A DNA stretch of 16,316 bases from an uncultured Collinsella sp. (GTDB lineage: Bacteria; Actinomycetota; Coriobacteriia; Coriobacteriales; Coriobacteriaceae). A program made the translations under genes and the position numbers. Shown piece after piece: positions 7,633-13,905 of this stretch; position 1 is the first letter of the stretch; every line of letters starts with the position of its first letter. The stretch is taken from positions 1 through 16,316 of the forward strand of contig CAAECW010000090.1 in NCBI GenBank assembly GCA_900754445.1, given 5' to 3'. The notes under the pieces were generated by a model. It saw nothing but the letters and a program-made list of their open reading frames with translations, was not told the origin of the DNA and ran no database searches.

Positions 7633-8262
7633 CTACCCTCGCAGGTAGGCGATAGCGATCTGCGTGCGGTTGCGCAGGCCCATCTTTGCCAGGATTGAGC
7701 TGATGTGGTTGCGCACGGTGCCTTCGCCCATGTAGGCGGTGGCGGCGATCTCTTTGTTGTCGAGGCCGCGGGCGATGAGCTCGGCGACTTCGAACTCGCG
7801 GTCGGTCAGACCGGCAAAGGCCGCGGGCCGGCGGGTCGCGCCGGCTTCAGCGTCCGCCCCATCAAAGTCGACATCCCCGATCGCCTTGCCCTCGAGCACG
7901 CGCTTGCCAGCCATGACCTGCGCCAACGCTGGCGGAATGGCGGCGACATCGGTCTTGATCAGGTAACCGCGGGCGCCCAGCTTGAGCGCCGACACAATGT
8001 ACTCGTCATCCGAGAACGTCGTCAGAAACACCACGCGCGCCGCAGGGTCGTGCTCAAGGATCTCGCGCGCGGCTGAAAGTCCGTCGCGCCCCGGCATCTG
8101 AATGTCGAGCAACGCGATATCGGGTGCGTGTTCGGCATAGAGAGCCACTGCGGCGTCGCCATTGGCGCCGGTGCCCACCACCTCGATCTGCGGCTGGGCG
8201 CCCAGGATAATCTTGAGCGAATCGACCACTAGGCGGTCGTCGTCGACAACGATGAGCCTCAT
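7633..8262 (-). CDS. NarL/LuxR-family response regulator
   Basis: This is a 209-residue transcription factor, the usual length for NarL-type regulators. The receiver domain (about 1-120) has the acidic pocket VDDD (6-9), the phospho-acceptor Asp53 in LLDIQMPG, Thr81/Thr82 and Lys103 in YLIKTD. The C-terminal LuxR helix-turn-helix (about 145-205) contains LTDREFEVAELIARG, the recognition segment TVRNHISSILAKMG and the end NRTQIAIAYLRG. The start ATG overlaps the kinase stop in an ATGA arrangement, indicating translational coupling and a dedicated kinase-regulator pair. It probably controls the divergent ABC exporter, which is an inference from position only. No clear intrinsic terminator follows; the long palindrome lies about 60 bases downstream. 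Confidence 0.95.
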   Translation of the reverse strand: MRLIVVDDDRLVVDSLKIILGAQPQIEVVGTGANGDAAVALYAEHAPDIALLDIQMPGRDGLSAAREILEHDPAARVVFLTTFSDDEYIVSALKLGARGYLIKTDVAAIPPALAQVMAGKRVLEGKAIGDVDFDGADAEAGATRRPAAFAGLTDREFEVAELIARGLDNKEIAATAYMGEGTVRNHISSILAKMGLRNRTQIAIAYLRG

Positions 8263-9404
8263 CGGTCCTCATCTCCTTGCTGTTTGGGGACGGTGGCAAA
8301 CACGCGCCAGCCGGGGGCGCCGGCGCGCAGGCCGGCGGTGAAGGTTCCGCCAAGCGCCTCGACGCGCTCGCGCATGGAGGCGAGCCCCATGCCTTCTACG
8401 ACGTTGCTGCTGCTCGCCGGGGTCGCGTCCGCGCCATCATCGGTAACGATGAGCTGGTAAAACGACGGATGCTCCATGCATCGTACGGTGACGGTCTGGG
8501 CGCAAGCGTGGCGCATGGCGTTGGAAAGCGCCTCGCGCAGCACCGCCGCAAAGCAGTTGGCGACGTTGGCGGGTGCATGCTCGGCCAAAACTTCAAGCTC
8601 AATCTGCGGGCCGCCGTCCGAGCGCGCGCCTTCAACAATGCGTTCGAGCTGCACGGAAAGGTCGACGGCGTTGTCGTTGAGCGCGTGGACGCTGGTGCGC
8701 ACAAGCTGGAGCGCCTCGTCAACCGTGCGTTTGACGTCGGCGAAATCGGCGGCGACGCCGGGCTCGTCGGCGTGGACCACGCGCAAGGCTTCGGCCTGCA
8801 GTGAGGCACGCGTGAGCTGGTGCCCGACGTTATCGTGGATCTCGCGCGCGATGCGGGCGCGTTCGGCGAGCGTCGCGAGCTCGACTTCGTAGTCCTGGCG
8901 ATCGGCAAGATCACGGTTGCGCGCCTCGAGCGCGAGGGCTCGTTCCTGCAGTTCGTCGCGGGTACGGCGCATGCGCTGCTGCTCGCGCTCCAGCTGGGCG
9001 GTACGTAGCGATAGCAAGGTGGCGGCAACCGAAAGGATGGCGGTCAGCAGAAGCGTTCGGGCGGTGAGCGCGTCGGTGCGAAGGTCCACGACGAGCGCAA
9101 GGGCAAAGACGGAGCCAATGCCCAGCGCGACCCAGGCGTGCTCACGGCGCACGCGCCGCGCGATGTCATAGAGAGCGAGAGGCGCAAACGGCACAAACGG
9201 CGGTATGAAGACGGCCGCGATGATGTAGACGTAGCTCGCGGCCTCGCTTGCGCGGCGCGCGTGTTCCTCCTGTGCGACCTCGGCCAGCGAGGTGGCAATA
9301 ACGCCAAGGCAAAACGCCGCGACCATGCGGGCATCCACAGCAAGACCCATGGCGGCCGCAATACAGCACGCCAGCACGATCGATTTGTCGAAAAGCCTGT
9401 TCAT
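8259..9404 (-). CDS. Sensor histidine kinase (HisKA_3/HPK7 type)
   Basis: This is a 381-residue membrane kinase. The N-terminal third (about 8-135) is several hydrophobic helices with only short loops, so the sensor is membrane-embedded and lacks a large extracellular domain. A coiled coil (about 136-180) leads to the HisKA_3 dimerisation box AREIHDNVGHQLT, with His190 as phosphorylation site. The ATPase domain has the N-box REALSNAMRHA (290-300), DDG at 322-324 and the G-box GMGLASMRERVEALGG (338-353). I chose the ATG at 9404. The frame is open for 41 more codons, but that extension lacks a ribosome binding site and begins at a TTG. TACAAT lies seven bases before this ATG, suggesting a leaderless transcript. 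Kinases of this design often sense membrane or cell-wall stress. Confidence 0.92.
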   Translation of the reverse strand: MNRLFDKSIVLACCIAAAMGLAVDARMVAAFCLGVIATSLAEVAQEEHARRASEAASYVYIIAAVFIPPFVPFAPLALYDIARRVRREHAWVALGIGSVFALALVVDLRTDALTARTLLLTAILSVAATLLSLRTAQLEREQQRMRRTRDELQERALALEARNRDLADRQDYEVELATLAERARIAREIHDNVGHQLTRASLQAEALRVVHADEPGVAADFADVKRTVDEALQLVRTSVHALNDNAVDLSVQLERIVEGARSDGGPQIELEVLAEHAPANVANCFAAVLREALSNAMRHACAQTVTVRCMEHPSFYQLIVTDDGADATPASSSNVVEGMGLASMRERVEALGGTFTAGLRAGAPGWRVFATVPKQQGDEDR

Positions 9405-9410
9405 ACGGGT

Positions 9411-9416
9411 ATTGTA
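9411..9416 (-). promoter_or_regulatory. Candidate -10 box for a leaderless kinase transcript
   Basis: On the minus strand TACAAT is followed by six bases and then the kinase ATG, so transcription would start at or next to the start codon. No SD-like purine run stands before this ATG, which fits leaderless translation, common in Actinobacteria. No good -35 hexamer was found about 17 bases upstream. Confidence 0.45.
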
Positions 9417-9514
9417 CGTGAAGCCGCGCATGGTGGAGGGGCCGCCTGCGCAACCGTGACATTCCTCCCGCGCAGCAAAGCGGGGGCGTCGGCAGGCCGC
9501 ACGACAAAGACCCC

Positions 9515-9540
9515 GCACTCGTGACAAAGCTCACTGGTGC
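9515..9540. promoter_or_regulatory. Interrupted palindrome in the divergent intergenic region
   Basis: GCACTCGTGA (9515-9524), a six-base spacer and TCACTGGTGC (9531-9540) form arms that match at 8 of 10 positions. A direct repeat GACAAAG (9503-9509 and 9523-9529, 20 bases apart) overlaps it. The site lies about 63 bases before the exporter ATPase start and 111 bases before the kinase start. It is the best candidate here for the binding site of the neighbouring response regulator. The rest of 9405-9602 shows no other strong signal. Confidence 0.4.
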
Positions 9541-9602
9541 GCGCCGGCGGCTCCTGCGATGATGCAATCGTACCGGGCCGCAATCAACGGAAGGGCCGCC
9601 TC

Positions 9603-10541
9603 ATGACAGACATCGTTCACGTCGAAAACCTCGTCAAGCGCTATGACGACCTTATTGCGCTCGACCACTTTAACCTGAGCATCGCCCCCGGCGAGATCTT
9701 TGGCCTGCTGGGCCCCAACGGCTCGGGCAAGACCACGTCCATCAACTGCATTTTGCAGCTGCTTGCCTACGACAAAGGCACCATTGAGCTGTTCGGCGAG
9801 CCCATGGCGCCCGCCCGCTACGACCTCAAGCGCCGCATCGGCGTGGTGCCGCAGCAGGTGGCGGTGTTTGACGAGCTCACGGTGCGCGAGAACATCGACT
9901 ATTTCTGCAGCCTCTACGTCAACGACCGCAAGCACCGTCGCGCGCTGGTGAACGAGGCGATCGACTTTGTCGGGCTGGGCGACTTTGCCAAGTTCCGCCC
10001 CGGCAAGCTCTCGGGCGGCCTGGCGCGTCGCCTCAACATCGCCTGCGGCATCGCGCACAAGCCCGAGCTCATCTTCTTTGACGAGCCCACGGTGGCGGTC
10101 GACCCACAGAGCCGCAACGCCATCCTGGAGGGCATCTGCCGCTTGCGCGACGAGGGCGCCACAGTGGTGTATACCAGCCATTACATGGAGGAAGTCGAGC
10201 AAATCTGCAGCCGCATCATGATCATGGACGGCGGGCGCGTGCTGGCGCAGGGCACCAACGACGAGCTCAAGCGCATGATTCAGATGGGCGAGCGCGTGAC
10301 TGTCGAGGTTGGCGCCGTAGAGACCGCCACGGTCGAGCGGCTGCGCGCCCTCGAGCACGTGCTTTCGGTTGAGCTGTCCGGCGGCGAGATCGTCTGCACC
10401 TGCGAAGCGAGCCCGCACAATTTGGTCGACATCCTCGACACGCTGCGCGCCGCCGATGTGGCGCTCGGCCGCGTGTGGAGCGAGCCACCGACCCTCAACG
10501 ACGTGTTCCTCGAGATCACCGGCCGCGAGCTGCGCGACTAG
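9603..10541 (+). CDS. ABC-2 type exporter, ATP-binding protein
   Basis: This is a 312-residue nucleotide-binding subunit. The ATG at 9603 is preceded by GGAAGGG (9589-9595, spacer 7) and was preferred to a longer frame beginning at 9537. Walker A is GPNGSGKT (37-44), the Q-loop is in VVPQQ (81-85), the signature reads LSGGL rather than LSGGQ (136-140), Walker B ends in FFDEP with Asp160 and Glu161, and the switch His193 is in YTSHYMEE. The C-terminal part (about 225-312) looks like the DUF4162-type extension of drug and lantibiotic exporter ATPases. It would energise the two permeases that follow, with a 9-base gap to the next start. The substrate cannot be told from sequence. Its divergent position from a sensor kinase suggests stress- or antimicrobial-induced export. 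Confidence 0.93.
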   Translation: MTDIVHVENLVKRYDDLIALDHFNLSIAPGEIFGLLGPNGSGKTTSINCILQLLAYDKGTIELFGEPMAPARYDLKRRIGVVPQQVAVFDELTVRENIDYFCSLYVNDRKHRRALVNEAIDFVGLGDFAKFRPGKLSGGLARRLNIACGIAHKPELIFFDEPTVAVDPQSRNAILEGICRLRDEGATVVYTSHYMEEVEQICSRIMIMDGGRVLAQGTNDELKRMIQMGERVTVEVGAVETATVERLRALEHVLSVELSGGEIVCTCEASPHNLVDILDTLRAADVALGRVWSEPPTLNDVFLEITGRELRD

Positions 10542-10550
10542 GGGGCAGTC

Positions 10551-11738
10551 ATGTTCAACACCATCATCACTACGGTCAAGACGCTGCTGCGCCGGCCGAG
10601 CACGTGGGTCTGGGGCGCTCTCTTTCCCATCGTACTTTCCACGATGTTCATGTTTATGTTTGCGAACCTCAGCTCCGACGGCACGGTCGACCCGGTGCCG
10701 GTGGCCGTCGTGGCGGACGAGGCTTGGGACGCTTCGACCTTTAAGGGCGTGGCGACGTCGCTTGCCAAGGAAGGCGGCGATCAGCTGCTCGAGATCCACG
10801 AGCTCGACGACGCAGCCGATGCGAACCGTGCGCTTAAGGCCGGCGAGGTCGCGGGCATCTATGCGGTCGACGATGCGGGCACGCCCAAACTCACGTTGCT
10901 TTCGAGCTATGGCAGCTCGCGTGCGACGTCGGTGCTCACCGACCGCAGTATTCTGGAGACGGTGGCAAGCTCGTATACACAAAATGCCGAGCTCATGTCC
11001 CAGATTGCCCAGGACAACCCGGCGGCGCTCGCCGACCCGGAGGCGGTTGCGCGCGCTCTATCGCTCGAGGGCGGTACCCGCCGCGTAAGCCTGACACGCA
11101 CCACGCCCGATGGCACGGTCGTCTACTATTACGCGCTTTTTGGCCTGGTCGCGATGATGTCTGCGGAGTTTGCCGCCTTGAGCGTCGTCGACCTGCAGCC
11201 CAATCTGTCGGGCCTTGGCGCACGTCGCTGTGTGGGCGGTCTTTCCAAGACGGCATCGCTGACCGGCATCTTTGTCGGCTCGTGGCTGGTCTCCTTTGCC
11301 TCGATGACGATCGCGATCGGCTACGTGCGCCTGGTCGTGGGCGTCGACTTTGGCGGGCGCGAGGGGCTGTGTCTGGTGGGTGGCGCCGCTTCCGCGCTTG
11401 CCGCCACGGGCTTGGGCCTTTTTGTGGGCACGCTTCCCGTTAAGGGCGGCAAGGCGTCCAAGTCCGGCATCCTCACGGGCTTTGCTACCACGTGCGCCCT
11501 GTTCGCCGGCCTCTACGGCGAGCCGGCGATGGCGCTTGCCGACGACGTCGCCCGCGCCTGCCCGGCCGAGTGCTGGCTCAACCCCGTCAAGCTCATCTGC
11601 GACATGTTCAACCGCCTGTATTTCTTTGAGAACCTGGGCCCCTTTGTCGTTCGCGCCGGCGCGCTGGTCCTTATGGCGCTGCTGTTCGTTGCCGCCGCCA
11701 CGCTGACCTTTGGAAGGAGCCGCTATGAGCACCTTTAA
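10551..11738 (+). CDS. ABC-2 type permease, first subunit
   Basis: This 395-residue membrane protein has the ABC-2 export permease layout: one N-terminal helix (about 18-42, rich in Phe and Met), an extracytoplasmic domain of roughly 150 residues (about 43-190), then a group of about five helices to the C-terminus, ending in the short basic tail GRSRYEHL. The outer domain is predicted alpha/beta and contains the segment PVPVAVVADE seen in many such permeases. Translation starts nine bases after the ATPase stop, with AGGGGG (10540-10545) overlapping that stop codon as the ribosome binding site. Its end overlaps the next gene by 14 bases. It probably forms a heterodimer with that protein. Three cysteines cluster in the last outer loop (ACPAECW...LIC). 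Confidence 0.88.
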   Translation: MFNTIITTVKTLLRRPSTWVWGALFPIVLSTMFMFMFANLSSDGTVDPVPVAVVADEAWDASTFKGVATSLAKEGGDQLLEIHELDDAADANRALKAGEVAGIYAVDDAGTPKLTLLSSYGSSRATSVLTDRSILETVASSYTQNAELMSQIAQDNPAALADPEAVARALSLEGGTRRVSLTRTTPDGTVVYYYALFGLVAMMSAEFAALSVVDLQPNLSGLGARRCVGGLSKTASLTGIFVGSWLVSFASMTIAIGYVRLVVGVDFGGREGLCLVGGAASALAATGLGLFVGTLPVKGGKASKSGILTGFATTCALFAGLYGEPAMALADDVARACPAECWLNPVKLICDMFNRLYFFENLGPFVVRAGALVLMALLFVAAATLTFGRSRYEHL

Positions 11739-12930
11739 GACTGCGCTTCGCATGGCGCTGGCGCACCCGTTCTACCTGCTCATCTATACGGTGTTCATCT
11801 CGCTCATGGGCGTATTCATCGCGGCATCGGTGAGCTGGAACTCGTCGCAGCTCACCGAGTACGAGCCCTACGATGCCAACGTGATCGTGGTCGACCGCGA
11901 CGACAGCGACCTTTCGCATGCGCTCACCAAGCACATGGGGTCGCGCTTTGAGTTGGTCACGGGCGTCGGCGACGATACCTACGATCTTGCGGACGCGCTC
12001 TCCAAGAGCAACAGCGCCAAGGGTAGCGCCGACTGCGTGTTCTTTATCCCGGAGGGGTTTGAGAACGACCTGGTCGCGGCCGCCCGCGCGGGGGAGGCCC
12101 TGCCCAAGCTCGATGTGACCTACGGTGCCGGCACCATGGCGGCGGCGCTTTCGTCTGCTGAGGCCTCGCGCTGGATTTCGCTCGCGGGCGCTGCAGCGGC
12201 CCTAGAGCCCGCCGCCTCTAATGGTAGCGTCGCCAAGGCCGCCGAGCATGCCGCCGCCAAGCGCGCCGAGGTCCAGATTGAGCAGGTCAAGGTTGGTTCG
12301 ACTGCCGCCGCCATGCTCAAGTCGTATTTCAACTTTGGCGCGTACGCGATTATCTCGTCGGTCATCGTATCGGTGGGGCTGGTGTTCTCGGGCATGAACG
12401 AGCCCGAGCGCGTGCGTCGTATGGATGCCGGCCCAATCTCCGAGCGCCGGCGTTCGCTCGCCGTGTTTGCGGCCGCCACTGTGATCACCGTCTGCATCTG
12501 GTTTGTGTCGAGCATGATGGGCGTCGTGGGCTTTGCCGGCGCGGTTGCCGAGGTCGGCGTGGGTCGTGTGTGCCTGGCGCTGGCGGCGACGTTTGCCCTG
12601 GCGTGCACGCCTCTGGCCGTTGGCTTTGCCCTTTCGAGCCTGGGTGCGCGTGAGGAGCTGCTCAACGGTGTGGGCAACCTGCTCGGCATGCTCATGACGT
12701 TTTTGGGCGGCGCCTGGATGCCGCTGTCGCTGATGGGCCCAGCCGTGCAGACCGCGGCGCATTTTGTGCCGACGTATTGGGTGAACGACGCGATTGGCAA
12801 GGCGCTCGCCGCGGACCTGACGTCCACCGTGCTGGGCGACATCGCTTGCGATCTGGGCGTCACAGTGCTCTTTGCCGCGGCCATCGCCGCCGTAGGCCTA
12901 GCCCTCGCCCACAACAAATCCCACGCCTAG
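11725..12930 (+). CDS. ABC-2 type permease, second subunit
   Basis: This 401-residue protein is similar in layout to the preceding permease: an N-terminal helix (about 15-38), an extracytoplasmic domain (about 40-200) with the segment YDANVIVVDRDD, then five helices, beginning with a YFNFGAYAIISS segment near 206 and ending at about 396. I chose the ATG at 11725, which has GGAAGGAG (11712-11719, spacer 5); an upstream in-frame ATG at 11710 overlaps that ribosome binding site. The 14-base overlap with the previous gene indicates coupled translation. The pair with the ATPase makes a complete exporter. The segment around 155-190 is rich in Ala and Glu and may be helical. No terminator is evident after it, only the repeat cluster. 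Confidence 0.88.
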   Translation: MSTFKTALRMALAHPFYLLIYTVFISLMGVFIAASVSWNSSQLTEYEPYDANVIVVDRDDSDLSHALTKHMGSRFELVTGVGDDTYDLADALSKSNSAKGSADCVFFIPEGFENDLVAAARAGEALPKLDVTYGAGTMAAALSSAEASRWISLAGAAAALEPAASNGSVAKAAEHAAAKRAEVQIEQVKVGSTAAAMLKSYFNFGAYAIISSVIVSVGLVFSGMNEPERVRRMDAGPISERRRSLAVFAAATVITVCIWFVSSMMGVVGFAGAVAEVGVGRVCLALAATFALACTPLAVGFALSSLGAREELLNGVGNLLGMLMTFLGGAWMPLSLMGPAVQTAAHFVPTYWVNDAIGKALAADLTSTVLGDIACDLGVTVLFAAAIAAVGLALAHNKSHA

Positions 12931-12938
12931 ACACCTAC

Positions 12939-13090
12939 TCATTGGGGACAGACTTAAACGACCAAAAGTATTCATTGGGGACAGACTTAAATGACTAGCC
13001 ATCGGGGGCAGATAAGGAGCGTCCCCAACTGCCGGGTGGCGAAAGAGCGTCCCTTGTGACTGGTCATTTAAGAACGTCCCCAATGACTAG
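12939..13090. repeat. BIME-like cluster of six GGGGAC motifs, three per orientation
   Basis: Plus-strand motifs lie at 12944-12949 and 12977-12982 (GGGGACAGA) and 13004-13009 (variant GGGGGCAGA). Minus-strand motifs lie at 13021-13026, 13049-13053 (short GGGAC) and 13076-13081. The units 12939-12962 and 12972-12995 are direct repeats (one difference, spacing 33). Unit 13063-13086 is the inverted version, TCATTGGGGAC...CTTAAATGAC, differing from the second direct copy in three central bases. The whole block can fold into one large hairpin centred near 13030. This resembles REP/BIME elements spread by RAYT transposases; no such transposase is in the window. Confidence 0.85.
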
Positions 13091-13183
13091 TCTGAAACAA
13101 ATCCCCACTCTCGCCCCAAAATAGTTCGCCAAGGTTTACTATTACGTTCATAAAGTAGTACTAGGCTAACAATGGGGGATACC
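13091..13183 (+). promoter_or_regulatory. Probable promoter region of the MacB-type operon
   Basis: This A+T-richer stretch sits between the repeat cluster and the ATPase start. TTTACT (13135-13140) and TACTAG (13159-13164), 18 bases apart, are a weak -35/-10 candidate. GGGGG at 13174-13178 serves as ribosome binding site for the ATG at 13184. I cannot exclude a leaderless start at the upstream ATG (13172), which lies eight bases after TACTAG. Confidence 0.35.
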
Positions 13184-13897
13184 ATGGCAACGCAGGAAGC
13201 CTACGTCCAGGTTAAGGATCTCAAAAAGCACTACGGCGACGGTGATGCGCGCCTGACGGTACTCGATGGCATCGACACGTCCATCAACCGAGGCGAGATC
13301 TGCGTCATGCTGGGGCCCTCGGGCTCGGGCAAGTCGACGTTTCTTAACCTGATCGGCGGCCTGGAGGATGCCGACGCTGGCTCTATTTTGGTGGACGGCT
13401 GCGACCTCACGGTGCTCAAACCTACCGACCTGGGCGAGTATCGCCGCCGTGAGCTGGGCTTTGTCTTCCAGTTCTACAACCTGGTGCCCGATCTCACCAT
13501 CAAGGAAAACATCGAGGTCACGGCACACCTGTCCAAAAAGCCGCTCAACATCGACGACCTGCTGCGTTCGCTGGGTCTCTACGAGCACCGCAACAAGTTC
13601 CCGCGCCAGGTTTCGGGCGGCCAGCAGCAGCGCTGCGCCATCGGCCGTGCGCTCGTCAAAAACCCGGGCCTGCTGCTGTGCGACGAGCCCACCGGTGCGC
13701 TCGACTATAAGACGTCCAAGGAAATCTTGCAGCTCATGGAGGATGTCAACCGCACCTACGGCTGCACCATCATCATCGTCACGCACAACGCCGCCATCGC
13801 CCGCATGGCCAACCGCGTGCTGCGCCTGCGCGACGGACGCATCGTCGAGGATGAGCTCAACGAGTCGCCCGTCGCGGCCGCCGAGCTCGATTGGTAG
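13184..13897 (+). CDS. MacB/LolD-type ABC transporter ATP-binding protein
   Basis: This is a 237-residue ATPase. I prefer the ATG at 13184 because GGGGG precedes it by five bases; an in-frame ATG at 13172 would add four residues. Counting from 13184: Walker A GPSGSGKST (44-52), Q-loop Gln96 in FVFQFYNLVP, signature VSGGQQQR (143-150), Walker B LLLCDEPTGALD with Asp167 and Glu168, and switch His201 in IVTHN. The EPTGALD and VSGGQQQR forms are typical of the MacB/LolD/FtsE group that pairs with FtsX-like permeases. The partner starts eight bases downstream. These systems are mechanotransmitters for lipoprotein, peptide or antimicrobial handling rather than classical channels. The specific substrate is unknown. 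Confidence 0.93.
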   Translation: MATQEAYVQVKDLKKHYGDGDARLTVLDGIDTSINRGEICVMLGPSGSGKSTFLNLIGGLEDADAGSILVDGCDLTVLKPTDLGEYRRRELGFVFQFYNLVPDLTIKENIEVTAHLSKKPLNIDDLLRSLGLYEHRNKFPRQVSGGQQQRCAIGRALVKNPGLLLCDEPTGALDYKTSKEILQLMEDVNRTYGCTIIIVTHNAAIARMANRVLRLRDGRIVEDELNESPVAAAELDW

Positions 13898-13905
13898 GCG
13901 GCGCC

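Noticed and set aside
9531..10982. A 483-codon minus-strand frame across the ABC ATPase gene and the start of the first permease
   Set aside because: The plus strand encodes a full set of ABC motifs here. The minus frame shows no recognisable domain and crosses a real gene boundary.
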